Below the pieces are notes generated by a model. It saw only the letters and a program-made list of their open reading frames with translations. It made no database searches and was not told the DNA's origin. Of a stretch of 64,000 nt of DNA, positions 15,833-24,778 are shown in pieces. The number at the start of each line of letters is the position of its first letter. Position 1 is the stretch's first letter. Source of the DNA: JASMTM01 sp964441735 (lineage in GTDB: Bacteria; Thermotogota; Thermotogae; Petrotogales; Kosmotogaceae); the NCBI GenBank assembly GCA_964441735.1, contig CAYTVB010000006.1, forward strand, positions 12,430-76,429. The letters run 5' to 3'. Made by a program: the position numbers and the translations under genes.

Positions 15833-17338
15833 CTACTGCTCGATTTCCAGCAGGTAGTATCTGAATATCTGTGATGGTTCAAGTACTACTCCATCAACAT
15901 AAGGTTGTGTTACACAGAATTGTTTGCTTTGCCACAATGGTATATATGGAACATCAATAGAAAGTACCTTTTGAATATCAATATTTAGCTCAGTTCTAAC
16001 AGTTACATCTTCATGTCCTCTTGAAAGCAACATCAGCTCTTCTACATATGGATTTTCATAGTGAGCACCCATTGATCGTGCTCCATTAACTGAAAGGAAT
16101 GGCCACAGGTAATCGTCAGGATCAAGATAGTCTGGATACCAGCCAAGTAAGAATGCGCCAATGGTTCCATTTACAAAGTAATCAATATATGTTGACCACT
16201 CTGCATATTTCAATGTAACTTCAACCAGTCCTGTTTCTTCAATCGACGATTTTAGAACCTGAGCAACATCAGCTTCAGTCGTTCCATAATGACTGGGTGT
16301 GTACCAGAGTTCAATTTCTAAAGGATTATCCTCTGAATAACCCAATGCCATAAGCATTTCACTGGCCTTATCAAGATCTCTTTCTGGCATCACATTTTCA
16401 TGACTCCACATGCCAATGGGAACGAGTGTGTATAAAGGCACCACAGTTTCAGAGAAAACATCTGATACTATTGCTCCGCGATCAACTGAATAAGCAACAG
16501 CTTTTCTTACAACAGGGTTATCGAAAGGTTCAATGTTTGTATTTATTACCAGTTCACGTATTGCTGGACTGTTCCCTTCATAAACAACATAACGAGGGTC
16601 TTCTTTCAGTACCATCAAATCACGTGGATCCAAAGTTCTGTAAGCTACATCTATTTCTCCACTTTCAAGAGCCAGTCTGAGAGTACTTGCATTCTGATAG
16701 AACCTGATAACGATAGTTTTAGTTTCAGGCGCTGGACCAAAATAATGAGGATTTGCCTCCAGAATTAGCTGAACGTCGGGTTGCCAATCGGCAATAAGGT
16801 AAGGTCCTGATGCAACTGGAGGATCGTATATGAAATCATCTGCAGGTGTAGTTTCAGGATCTACCGGATAAGCAACTGTATAACCAAGAACACTCACAAA
16901 AGCTGACCATGGGTATTCCAGTGTAACCTGAAAAGTAAATTTATCTACAACCTTTGTTTCGACTACAACATCAGAAATCAGGAAAGCAGGGTCACCATTC
17001 AACCTAATCACTCGATCAAATGAAAACTTCAGTGCATTTGCATCGATATCATTACCATTACTGAACTTAGCGTCTTCTCTTAGATGGAAAGTATAGGTTA
17101 AACCATCTTCAGAAACTTCCCAGCTTTTAGCAAGCCATGGAACAATATCAGCTGTACCTACTCCATAATCAACAAGTCCTGCCATTGTATTTTGTATTAC
17201 ATTACTTGAGAAGTAATCATAACAGTCTGCTGGATCCAGTATTTTGATCTTGTCTGTTGTCCCTACTGTAATGTAATCCTTTGCAAAGCCAAATAACGCA
17301 ATAGCCAGGACTAGTCCAATAACAAAAAGCTTTTTCAC
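15833..17338 (-). CDS. Peptide-type ABC importer substrate-binding protein (family 5, 501 aa)
   Basis: This is the extracytoplasmic receptor of the importer. The signal peptide MKKLFVIGLVLAIALFGFA is probably cut after Ala19. It lacks a lipobox cysteine, so it would be soluble in the periplasm. The mature protein shows the family 5 order: a SWEVSEDGLTYTFHLREDAKF segment near residue 90, the RKAVAYSVDR motif near residue 285, and the WYPDYLDPDDYLWPF region near residue 425. Length is slightly below that of enteric OppA and closer to DppA. Thermotogota proteins of this family often bind oligosaccharides rather than peptides, so the ligand is open. It starts with GTG after a G-run ribosome site. 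Confidence 0.9.
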   Translation of the reverse strand: MKKLFVIGLVLAIALFGFAKDYITVGTTDKIKILDPADCYDYFSSNVIQNTMAGLVDYGVGTADIVPWLAKSWEVSEDGLTYTFHLREDAKFSNGNDIDANALKFSFDRVIRLNGDPAFLISDVVVETKVVDKFTFQVTLEYPWSAFVSVLGYTVAYPVDPETTPADDFIYDPPVASGPYLIADWQPDVQLILEANPHYFGPAPETKTIVIRFYQNASTLRLALESGEIDVAYRTLDPRDLMVLKEDPRYVVYEGNSPAIRELVINTNIEPFDNPVVRKAVAYSVDRGAIVSDVFSETVVPLYTLVPIGMWSHENVMPERDLDKASEMLMALGYSEDNPLEIELWYTPSHYGTTEADVAQVLKSSIEETGLVEVTLKYAEWSTYIDYFVNGTIGAFLLGWYPDYLDPDDYLWPFLSVNGARSMGAHYENPYVEELMLLSRGHEDVTVRTELNIDIQKVLSIDVPYIPLWQSKQFCVTQPYVDGVVLEPSQIFRYYLLEIEQ

Positions 17339-17373
17339 TTTAATCCCCCCCTTTAAGGTCTAATTAACTGTGA

Positions 17374-17381
17374 AAACGTTT
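17374..17381. promoter_or_regulatory. AAACGTTT palindrome in the peptide-importer leader
   Basis: An AAACGTTT core within TGAAAACGTTTGA lies about 15-22 nt after the predicted transcription start. It resembles the central CG of LacI-family operators. The same 8-mer lies at 20777-20784 before the manC-type gene. The assignment is tentative. Confidence 0.3.
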
Positions 17382-17402
17382 GATTTATTTAAATGATGTT
17401 AA

Positions 17403-17432
17403 ATTTTATCACAAATTGGTATTGTCATGCAA
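17403..17432 (-). promoter_or_regulatory. Promoter of the peptide importer operon
   Basis: On the minus strand the -35 is TTGCAT (17427-17432), the spacer is 18 bp, and the extended -10 is TGATAAAAT (17403-17411). The leader to the GTG start is about 60 nt. Confidence 0.6.
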
Positions 17433-17490
17433 CATTTTTGGAAACTCATTTAATAAGTTTTCTGATTTCGTTAGTAATTAGCTAATGGTT

Positions 17491-17519
17491 TTGACTTTTA
17501 TACATTCATTTGTTATAGT
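17491..17519 (+). promoter_or_regulatory. Promoter of the cold-shock gene
   Basis: The -35 is TTGACT (17491-17496), the spacer is 17 bp, and the extended -10 is TGTTATAGT (hexamer 17514-17519). The transcript would have a leader of about 65 nt containing small stems (TCCC-ATAA-GGGA and GCTT...AAGC) before a GAGGAGG ribosome site. Such leaders often control cold-shock mRNAs. Confidence 0.65.
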
Positions 17520-17591
17520 TTAGTTGTCCCATAAGGGATAGATTTAGAGCTTTGCATGTGAAGCAAGGTAACAAATGAGGAGGAAAAAGTA

Positions 17592-17789
17592 ATGATAGGA
17601 ACAGTAAAGTGGTTCAACAACAAAAAGGGTTACGGTTTCATAACCAAAGATGATGGAGAAGACGTATTTGTACATTATTCAGCAATCGACATGGAAGGTT
17701 TCAAAACACTTGAAGAAGGACAAAGAGTGGAGTTTGAGATTGAACAAAGTGAAAAAGGACCTCAAGCTGTGCAAGTAAAACCAATGTAA
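17592..17789 (+). CDS. Cold-shock domain protein (65 aa)
   Basis: This is a single cold-shock domain, a five-stranded OB-fold that binds single-stranded RNA and DNA and melts RNA structure. The RNP1 motif KGYGFI and the RNP2 motif DVFVHYSAI are intact, as is the leading GTVKWFNNKKGYGF. At 65 aa it has the standard CspA-family length. The gene stands alone, with its own promoter, a structured leader and a terminator. Confidence 0.95.
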   Translation: MIGTVKWFNNKKGYGFITKDDGEDVFVHYSAIDMEGFKTLEEGQRVEFEIEQSEKGPQAVQVKPM

Positions 17790-17803
17790 CCCCAATAGAT
17801 TAT

Positions 17804-17830
17804 AAAGGCACCCATCAGGGTGCCTTTTTT
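17804..17830 (+). terminator. Intrinsic terminator of the cold-shock gene
   Basis: AAAGGCACCC / GGGTGCCTTT is a perfect 10-bp stem with the loop ATCA, followed by T residues. It touches the stop codon of the convergent flavoprotein gene and may also slow transcription from that side, though the minus-strand U-run is short. Confidence 0.9.
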
Positions 17831-19136
17831 AATGGTTAACTTCTGATAATATATCGAAATAATCAGTCATCCACTCCTGAAAATCATCTTTCTTTTTAGA
17901 AATAGTTAAAAGTTTTTCTCTAAATTTTTCAGCTTTATTAATTGCTTCCTTCAAATCCATAATAAGTCCGATATTTGTAAAACCTTTCATCAGCTTGCCG
18001 ATAGAAGAAAAAAATGATGTCTTACTGTATAACCCATTTATTGATGAGTAAAGCTCTTCATGACCTATGATATTTTTCTTCATCAACCAATCTAAATTTT
18101 CCGGAGAATAGGACTGTAGTTTTCTTCTTAAGATATCCAGATATCCAAGATTTGCTCCTTTTTCCTTAAAATATCTCTCTTCATAAAGTGAACCCTTCTC
18201 ATCAGGTGAAAGATTTGAACGTGAAATACATTCACCGGCAAGGAATCCCGCGTAAAATGAATTTCCTATACCATAACCACACGTTGGTATTGTCTGACAT
18301 GCACTATCGCCAACAAGAAGAAGTCTATTCATATACAAAATCGGCGGTGAAGAACAAATAGGAATTTGTCCACCGCCACCCTTTATGTAATCTTTAAGCT
18401 GTAGCTTATTAACTGTTTGAGTAACAAGGGTTTCTGGTGAGGGGTATTTTTTGCCATTTTGCACACCAAACCCTACATCTATTCTCTCTTTCGTCTCAGG
18501 TACAATCCAACTAAAGCCACCATTTACACCATAAACGAATGTAACCCAGTTATTTTCAACTGCATCGTTTTCACCAGTCCATTTTCTGATTTCTCTATAT
18601 GCGCTAGAAGTGTCTGTTTTTCTAAGGGGAATATTCATTTCTTTGAATGGTACAAGAGATTTTAACGCGCCGGAAAGCCCTGTACAATCAGCCACCAAAT
18701 CAGCATTTGCCTTATGATCTTCCTCTCCCAGCTTAAAAGCCAATCCTGTACAGATCATTTCGTCACTCAGCAGGGGACGAACACTATTCGCTTTTAAAAA
18801 AACATCAACGCCAAAATCTTCAGCTTTTGATATTAATCTTTTCATTAAGGCTCTGCGGTTGATAATTTTATATCCATATTCTACACGAAACTCTTTGGAA
18901 AATTTCGGAGAGATTATTCTAAGTCCTGTTGGTCTTGTAACCTCTTCAGATTTTTTATAACCTATGAGATCATTCATTAAAGCTTTTTCATCTATCGAAT
19001 CAGCCCAATCATATCCAAGCTCGTTTTTAGTTTTAACGTCAACCAGGGCTACCTTAAGTCCCTTTGAAATTGTTTGTAAAGCCAGAGCTATACCTGCTGA
19101 ACCAGCTCCTGCAATGGCAAGGTCATATTTTTTCAC
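17829..19136 (-). CDS. FAD-dependent oxidoreductase, geranylgeranyl-reductase-like (435 aa)
   Basis: This is a flavoprotein of the group that includes geranylgeranyl reductases, lycopene cyclases and halogenases. The dinucleotide-binding motif is GAGSAG (residues 10-15). The second FAD motif is LVGDSACQTIPTCGYGIGNS near residue 280. It is soluble with no signal peptide. The C-terminal 120 residues are helical and charged. In related organisms such enzymes saturate isoprenoid chains of lipids or quinones, but the substrate here cannot be read off. It stands alone, divergent from murJ and convergent with the cold-shock gene. Confidence 0.75.
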   Translation of the reverse strand: MKKYDLAIAGAGSAGIALALQTISKGLKVALVDVKTKNELGYDWADSIDEKALMNDLIGYKKSEEVTRPTGLRIISPKFSKEFRVEYGYKIINRRALMKRLISKAEDFGVDVFLKANSVRPLLSDEMICTGLAFKLGEEDHKANADLVADCTGLSGALKSLVPFKEMNIPLRKTDTSSAYREIRKWTGENDAVENNWVTFVYGVNGGFSWIVPETKERIDVGFGVQNGKKYPSPETLVTQTVNKLQLKDYIKGGGGQIPICSSPPILYMNRLLLVGDSACQTIPTCGYGIGNSFYAGFLAGECISRSNLSPDEKGSLYEERYFKEKGANLGYLDILRRKLQSYSPENLDWLMKKNIIGHEELYSSINGLYSKTSFFSSIGKLMKGFTNIGLIMDLKEAINKAEKFREKLLTISKKKDDFQEWMTDYFDILSEVNH

Positions 19137-19194
19137 ACCAATCCCCCCTGTTCATAGTATAAAACATACTTCGGTAAAGATAACAAAACTAAAA

Positions 19195-19203
19195 TGCTAA
19201 AAT
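19195..19203 (+). promoter_or_regulatory. Extended -10 promoter of murJ
   Basis: TGCTAAAAT (TGN plus TAAAAT) lies 37 nt before the murJ start codon. No clear -35 is seen. Confidence 0.45.
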
Positions 19204-19240
19204 ATCTTAGATGACAAAAATAATAACCCTTGGAGGTTAA

Positions 19241-20749
19241 TTGCTAAAAATGAAAATCGGTAGATCGGTAGCGGCCGGTGCTGTTTTAATAACAATATTC
19301 ACCATAATATCTAAAATACTTGGCTTTTTTAGAGAAGTGCTACTGGCGAACCTTTTTGGCACTTCCTGGAGACTTGATGCTGTTATTATTGCATTGACCC
19401 CTTCAACAGTTATAACCGGAATTATTTCAGGTGGACTCGCAACAATTTTTATAGCAAGGTATATCAAAATCAGAGACAAGGATCCACAGAAAGCTCCAGA
19501 GTATGTATGGGGAATTTTCATGGTAACTGCTGTAATCTATATAGGATTTGGTCTGCTTCTACTACTTTTCTCCGAAACCTTTGTAAGGCTTTTTGCTCCA
19601 GGTTTCACTAAAGAGGTACTGCAGTATGCTGCTAGAAAATTAAACTATCTCAGTATACTTCCTCTTATTACGGGTGCAGAATCATTACTTGCTGCACTGT
19701 TAAGAGCGGAAAGAAGGTTTTTTCAGTTCGCTGCCTCACAGGTAATTTTTAATCTTTTTGCCATTCCAGTTATTTATTTCACAGCACCATACTTTAACGA
19801 AGCTTCATACATACTGGCATGGATTCTCGGAAATGCAGCTGTTGTAATTATTATGCTATTTTCATCAAAGGATCTAATTAAACCTATTAAATTCTTCCTG
19901 AGCAAAGAAGTGCGTCTGACCTTTGTACTGGCTTCCACACTTTTTCTATCCAGCAGTTTGGGAAACATCAATAAAATTGTGGATAAGGCCTTCGTTTCTA
20001 CATTACCTTCAGGACGTATTGCGGGTATGCAATATGCCACAACACTGTTAAGTATTGTTTCAAGCATTTTTATCACTGGATTAATGATGACCACTCATAC
20101 AGAGATGTCAGAATTGTTGTCAAAAGACAAGTTTGTACAGGTACAGAATCGAATGAAAAAAACGCTGGACACGATAATGAGAATGTCAATACCTCTTGTT
20201 GTATGGCTTACTGTTATGTCAAGGCCATTGATCCAGCTTATTTATGAGCACGGTGAATTTACAGTTGAATCTACAATGATTGTTCAGATTGCTCTCATAG
20301 GATACAGTGCAACCATCATCATTTCACCAATTTCCGGATTGGCCAGTAATTACTTCTATATACAGGGGAAGGTAAGGATAGCAATATATATTGCCTTATT
20401 ATCTGTTGGCAGCAATGTTTTATTCGACTGGCTTTTTATAAAACCCTTTGGTGTTGGTGGGATAACAATGGCCACTTCTTTTGTTGTATTTATTAATGCC
20501 ATGGTTCTTTCCAGGCTGGTAAAAAGAGAGGGGATTTCTTACGTTCCATGGAAGCGCATATTAACACTACTAATTGTATCTCTTATACTTGTTTCCATTA
20601 CTTTACTTTTGAAATTACTTCCATCACCATACTACTATCTGATTTTTGGGAATGCGGGGTTTGCACTTTTCTTATTTTTCAGTGCGAAGGATGTTATAAA
20701 AACTATTATCACAAGAAGCCTTAGAATTATTAAAAATTCTAACAGGTAG
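19241..20749 (+). CDS. murJ: Lipid II flippase MurJ (MviN family)
   Basis: MurJ moves lipid-linked peptidoglycan precursor across the cytoplasmic membrane. The 502-residue protein has about 13-14 hydrophobic helices and the MVF/MOP-family N-terminus (ISKILGFFREVLLANLFG), which carries the essential arginine of the family. AGMQYATTLLSIVSSIFITG and the YEHGEFT motif near residue 340 are also typical. Two starts are possible: TTG at 19241, close behind GGAGGT, or ATG at 19250, with long spacing. A sugar-nucleotide gene follows 84 bp later, which fits an envelope theme. Confidence 0.9.
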   Translation: MLKMKIGRSVAAGAVLITIFTIISKILGFFREVLLANLFGTSWRLDAVIIALTPSTVITGIISGGLATIFIARYIKIRDKDPQKAPEYVWGIFMVTAVIYIGFGLLLLLFSETFVRLFAPGFTKEVLQYAARKLNYLSILPLITGAESLLAALLRAERRFFQFAASQVIFNLFAIPVIYFTAPYFNEASYILAWILGNAAVVIIMLFSSKDLIKPIKFFLSKEVRLTFVLASTLFLSSSLGNINKIVDKAFVSTLPSGRIAGMQYATTLLSIVSSIFITGLMMTTHTEMSELLSKDKFVQVQNRMKKTLDTIMRMSIPLVVWLTVMSRPLIQLIYEHGEFTVESTMIVQIALIGYSATIIISPISGLASNYFYIQGKVRIAIYIALLSVGSNVLFDWLFIKPFGVGGITMATSFVVFINAMVLSRLVKREGISYVPWKRILTLLIVSLILVSITLLLKLLPSPYYYLIFGNAGFALFLFFSAKDVIKTIITRSLRIIKNSNR

Positions 20750-20776
20750 TTAATTTATTGTTATTATGTATTATAG

Positions 20777-20784
20777 AAACGTTT
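20777..20784. promoter_or_regulatory. AAACGTTT palindrome before the manC-type gene
   Basis: The AAACGTTT core, within GAAACGTTTTTGA, lies just after a TATTAT/TTATAG -10-like sequence (20769-20776) and 50 nt before the gene. It is the second copy of the site seen at 17374-17381. An operator role is tentative. Confidence 0.3.
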
Positions 20785-20833
20785 TTGAGTACATCAGATA
20801 AATTTTAATCGATTTGCAGAAAGGAGTGTTTTC

Positions 20834-21832
20834 ATGGTAAAGGCACTGATTATGGCAGGTGGTATAGGAGAACGACTCTGGCCTCTGAGCACAGAGAAAA
20901 AACCAAAACATTTTCATAGTTTCAACACAGATTCTACCTTAATAGAAGGTACTATAAATCGCCTTTCAAACATTGGGGATGACTATATAATTGTAACCAC
21001 AAAGGACCAGAAGTCATTGTTCAATCGTTACCTTCCAGAAATTTCAGAAGATAAAATTGTTACAGAACCCTTTGGAAGAAACACTGCTCCTGCGATTGCA
21101 CTTGGAAGTATTTATTTTAATGATGATGACATTATGATAGTCGTTCCTGCAGATCATGTAATTAAAGATGAAGAAAATTTCCTAAAAACCATGAAACATG
21201 CTGTTGAGCTTGCGAGAAAAGAAGATTTCCTCATAACCATCGGCGTTGTTCCAAAATCAGCACACACGGGTTATGGTTATATTGAAAGGGGGTCTGCTAT
21301 TGATGATTCAAGCTATATGGTAAATAAATTCCATGAAAAACCAGATAAAAATACAGCCGTGGAATACCTTTCATCAGAAAGATTTTACTGGAATTCCGGT
21401 ATGTTTATATGGAAAAAAAGTGTGTTTATAAACAAACTGGCTCAGCACTTAAAGAATGTTCATGAAGGTATAGAAAAAATATCCCTTAATCCTGAATCTA
21501 AAGAAAGCATTTATAGCTCTTTTCCAAAAATTTCAGTTGATAATGGACTGATGGAAAAATCAGACAATATTGTGGTTGTGGAAAGCAACTTTTATTGGAA
21601 CGATGTTGGATGCTGGGATTCAATATATGAGATAAACAACCCCGATCACAATGGTAACGTTATTAAGGGACCATTTAAAATAAACAATGTTAAAAATTCA
21701 CTTCTGATAAATGAAACAGACCATTCCATTGGTATTTCTGATATGGAATCAGTCGTTTATATCTATTCGGAAAACGGGACCCTTTTATGTAGAATGGGCA
21801 AAACGCAAAATATTAGAAAACTTTTCAAATAG
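20834..21832 (+). CDS. manC: Mannose-1-phosphate guanylyltransferase (332 aa)
   Basis: This enzyme makes GDP-mannose from mannose-1-phosphate and GTP. The nucleotidyltransferase signature GGIGERLWPLSTEKKPKHF is at the N-terminus, EPFGRNTAPAIALG follows, and the metal and sugar region VVPADHVI and FHEKPDKNTA is present. At 332 aa it is the short, single-domain form without the isomerase domain of the long bifunctional enzymes. The product would feed polysaccharide or compatible-solute (mannosylglycerate-type) synthesis. It lies downstream of murJ with its own AGGAG ribosome site. Confidence 0.88.
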   Translation: MVKALIMAGGIGERLWPLSTEKKPKHFHSFNTDSTLIEGTINRLSNIGDDYIIVTTKDQKSLFNRYLPEISEDKIVTEPFGRNTAPAIALGSIYFNDDDIMIVVPADHVIKDEENFLKTMKHAVELARKEDFLITIGVVPKSAHTGYGYIERGSAIDDSSYMVNKFHEKPDKNTAVEYLSSERFYWNSGMFIWKKSVFINKLAQHLKNVHEGIEKISLNPESKESIYSSFPKISVDNGLMEKSDNIVVVESNFYWNDVGCWDSIYEINNPDHNGNVIKGPFKINNVKNSLLINETDHSIGISDMESVVYIYSENGTLLCRMGKTQNIRKLFK

Positions 21833-21846
21833 TAATTTACGTTCGC

Positions 21847-22917
21847 CTATTTCTTTATGGTTGCCACCTCAACTAATTCATAATCTCGTTCACCCAGTCC
21901 AATTTTTTCAGCATGTTCAAGTTGAGTTTGCCAGGTAACATTTGGATGAACTTTCTTGAAGGGATCATAACCTACCCTATCAATAACCATGTCTATACAG
22001 GCTTTATCAATACTAACAGGATCCGTGCTCGCTACAATTCCTATATCTGGAGCAACAGGTGGTTCGTTTATGAAGTAACAATCGCAATTCGGAGAAACAT
22101 TACTAATCAGGGATACAAAAATTGCCTTTTTACCTGAAAGTGCAGCTTTTGCGTATTCTGCCATTTTTTTACTGGCTATTTCTCCTGAAGAGTCCCACGT
22201 TGGATGCATAGCATCGTAACTACACATTGTAATACATTCACCGCATCCTATACAAACATCATAGTCAATTCTGGCAGCTTCATCTACCGTAATGGCTCCA
22301 GTAGGACAATGTCTTTCGCACATGCGACAGGCAACACAGTTATCCTCATTTACCCTTGGTTTTGAATCGGAATGCTGTTCCATTTTACCTGCTCTTGCAG
22401 CACTTCCCATTCCAATATTCTTAATAGCGCCACCAAAACCGGTAAGCTCATGACCTTTAAAATGAGATAAAACAACAACTGCATCAGCAAGCGCTATACC
22501 AGATGATACTTTTGCCTTCTTGATAAATTCTCCTTCAATATCAACTTCCACCTGGTCAGAACCTCTAAGCCCGTCTGCTATTATCACCGGTGCACCAAGA
22601 GTTTCATAGGTGAAACCATTTACAGTAGCTGTTTTAAGGTGGTCTATTGCATTTGATCTACTTCCTTGATAGAGCGTATTTGCATCAGTTACATAGGGTT
22701 TTCCACCCAATTCTTTTATCTTATCAACTATCACCCTTGTATAATTATGTCTAACAAATGCTACATTTCCATATTCGCCAAAATGAACTTTAATTGCAAT
22801 AAATTTATCCTTTTCAACCAGTTCATTTAACTGAACCTTTTTCAACAATAATTCAATTTTTTGAAGTAATCCCAGTTCAGGTTCGGTGTTCATATTTGTA
22901 AAATATACCTTTGACAT
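21847..22917 (-). CDS. DUF362 iron-sulfur protein with two 4Fe-4S motifs (356 aa)
   Basis: The DUF362 domain (about residues 1-185) is followed by a ferredoxin-like insert with two complete 4Fe-4S motifs: Cys194, 197, 200, 204 and Cys222, 225, 228, 232. The DUF362 part then continues to the C-terminus (PVAPDIGIVASTDPVSIDKACIDMV). No signal peptide is present. The family's reaction is not well defined; an electron-transfer or redox-maturation role is likely. A flavin reductase-like gene lies 17 bp upstream in the same operon and is a plausible redox partner. The start is set by GGAGGATTACG. Confidence 0.85.
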   Translation of the reverse strand: MSKVYFTNMNTEPELGLLQKIELLLKKVQLNELVEKDKFIAIKVHFGEYGNVAFVRHNYTRVIVDKIKELGGKPYVTDANTLYQGSRSNAIDHLKTATVNGFTYETLGAPVIIADGLRGSDQVEVDIEGEFIKKAKVSSGIALADAVVVLSHFKGHELTGFGGAIKNIGMGSAARAGKMEQHSDSKPRVNEDNCVACRMCERHCPTGAITVDEAARIDYDVCIGCGECITMCSYDAMHPTWDSSGEIASKKMAEYAKAALSGKKAIFVSLISNVSPNCDCYFINEPPVAPDIGIVASTDPVSIDKACIDMVIDRVGYDPFKKVHPNVTWQTQLEHAEKIGLGERDYELVEVATIKK

Positions 22918-22934
22918 CGTAATCCTCCCTCCAT

Positions 22935-23387
22935 TTATTGAAGCATTTCGTGTTCACCGTACAATAGAGGTTCTTCATCTTCATATAACCTTTGGTCAAC
23001 AACTTCACCAATGAATAATGTATGATCACCAGCATTAGCGGTGCTATCAATTCTGCACTCAATAAAAGCTACTGAATCTGAAAGAACGGGCGTTCTTCTA
23101 TCAGTTAATGTATACTTGAAGTTGTCAAATTTGTTTACGTCTCTGCCACTTTTTGTACCAAAATATTCTACAACCTTTTTTGCTGATTTTTTCATAATGC
23201 ATATGCCAAAATACTCTGTTTTATTCAATAACTCATGTGAATATCTTGTCTTACCAATAGAAACAGTTATCATAGGTGGTTCACCAGAAACACGTGTAAT
23301 CCACGCCACGGAAATTCCGTTAAGTTGACCTTCAGCATTCATGGTAACTATGGTTGTACTAGAATATAATTTCCCAAGAGCGTCCAA
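22935..23387 (-). CDS. Flavin reductase-like, FMN-binding split-barrel protein (150 aa)
   Basis: This is a small flavoprotein of the flavin-reductase/HpaC-like family, which binds FMN and passes electrons from NAD(P)H or another donor. The SSTTIVTMNAEGQLNGISVAWITRVSGEPPMITVSIG region matches the family's flavin-binding strand order (given by position, residues 8-45). The C-terminal HTLFIGEVVDQRLYEDEEPLLY is typical. I placed the start at the TTG at 23387, six bases after GGAGGTG; an upstream in-frame TTG at 23402 would include that site. It is the first gene of a pair with the DUF362 ferredoxin-like protein. Confidence 0.82.
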   Translation of the reverse strand: MDALGKLYSSTTIVTMNAEGQLNGISVAWITRVSGEPPMITVSIGKTRYSHELLNKTEYFGICIMKKSAKKVVEYFGTKSGRDVNKFDNFKYTLTDRRTPVLSDSVAFIECRIDSTANAGDHTLFIGEVVDQRLYEDEEPLLYGEHEMLQ

Positions 23388-23428
23388 AATAGACACCTCC
23401 AACGTTTAGTTTTCAATTCAATTGTACG

Positions 23429-24760
23429 TTAATTGGTTAGTTCTGTGAAGCTTTTCAATAATTCATTATAATTATCTGAGTATTCTCTGTTAGATAATTC
23501 ATTTTTATCGAGAAGGAATAATACAAAATCAACTAAATCACCGTATTGTATGTTGTCAAAAAAGGCTTTAACCTGATTTTTATCGGGTGATTTTTTACTC
23601 AACTCATTGACTTTCTGCAATATCATCAGCGGATTGTAGGGGAACAATCGTTCCATGTTGTAAAATTCAAGCATCAGTTCAAGAATACTACTGCACGTTT
23701 CTTCAGGGTGTTTTAAATTGGTTCCTGCAATATTTTCTAATCTCGGAAGTACCAATCTGTAATAAATATATTCCACAGGTAGTCCCGATAATTCGCTGCT
23801 TTCTATACCAAGAAGTTCCAAACATTGTTTTTGTTCACTCTCACGCATTGAGCAAAAAAGATCTTTAACTATGTCTTTATTACTATAAATATAATATCTA
23901 TTACCTGTGAGCAAACCAAAAGATTTCAATCCATCAAGATAACCCTGCTTTATGTATTTCTTCGATACCTCAATATCAAAAGTTAACAAATTGCCATAAT
24001 GTTCCACTGGCTTTATATATCTTATTTCAGCTTCACTTTCAATTTCTTTATTCAAAAAGTTTAAAAGATCATTTATGCCATATGTCCCAATATCCACTGC
24101 CACAATTTTTTTATGTCCCCTGTTGATAGCCATTTCTAAAGGCATATTGCTATAAACTCCACCATCAACAAATGTTTCTCCTGAAATAATCTCTCTCTTA
24201 AATACCGGGAAATTTGCACTGGCCAGGACATATTCAATTAATTTTCCTTCAGGAATATCCTCAATATACAGCATCCTCGGTTCCAGATTTGAAATTGAAT
24301 AAGCAACAAGACCATAATCTATTTCACTTTCACGTATTTCTTTTTCTTCTATAACATTATTTAAAGCTTTTTTAAGAGGCTCTACATCTATACCTTTGAA
24401 CAGTTCTGATAAACCTTTGCTCAGCGAACTGATACTAATGTTCTTATATGAACCCGATATAAGACTTTTTAGAGCAGGGGATATCATCATGATATTGTCG
24501 TAATCCGTATTAATCCATATATTTCGTGCTGTTTCGTACTTATCGGAAGCAATAGCAAGGCCATTTATTGCGCCTACGGATGTTCCATAAACGGCGCTTA
24601 TTTTAATTCCCATATCTTTCATCGCTTTCCAGACACCGATTTCATATGCTCCTCGACCGCCCCCACCTGATAAAATAAGGGCATATCCTTCATTTTCAGA
24701 AGTATTTGAAAAGCCAGAAATTAACATAGTCATCACCAAAATAACAAAAATTTTGTTCAT
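23429..24760 (-). CDS. Exported patatin-like phospholipase (443 aa)
   Basis: This is a serine lipid acyl hydrolase of the patatin fold. A signal-like hydrophobic N-terminus (FVILVMTMLISGF) precedes the glycine-rich oxyanion loop SGGGGRGAYEIG (31-42), the nucleophile Ser61 in GTSVG, and the catalytic Asp199 in VDGG. The C-terminal half (about 215-443) is helical and not recognised. The leader sequence suggests that it acts outside the cytoplasmic membrane, unlike most small bacterial RssA-type patatins. It is divergent from an ABC exporter and shares a palindromic control region with it. Confidence 0.83.
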   Translation of the reverse strand: MNKIFVILVMTMLISGFSNTSENEGYALILSGGGGRGAYEIGVWKAMKDMGIKISAVYGTSVGAINGLAIASDKYETARNIWINTDYDNIMMISPALKSLISGSYKNISISSLSKGLSELFKGIDVEPLKKALNNVIEEKEIRESEIDYGLVAYSISNLEPRMLYIEDIPEGKLIEYVLASANFPVFKREIISGETFVDGGVYSNMPLEMAINRGHKKIVAVDIGTYGINDLLNFLNKEIESEAEIRYIKPVEHYGNLLTFDIEVSKKYIKQGYLDGLKSFGLLTGNRYYIYSNKDIVKDLFCSMRESEQKQCLELLGIESSELSGLPVEYIYYRLVLPRLENIAGTNLKHPEETCSSILELMLEFYNMERLFPYNPLMILQKVNELSKKSPDKNQVKAFFDNIQYGDLVDFVLFLLDKNELSNREYSDNYNELLKSFTELTN

Positions 24761-24778
24761 AAATTATACCGCCCTTTT

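Noticed and set aside
20720..20742. TTAGAATT/AATTCTAA inverted repeat at the end of murJ as a terminator.
   Set aside because: It lies within the coding sequence, is A+T-only in the stem core and lacks a following T-run.
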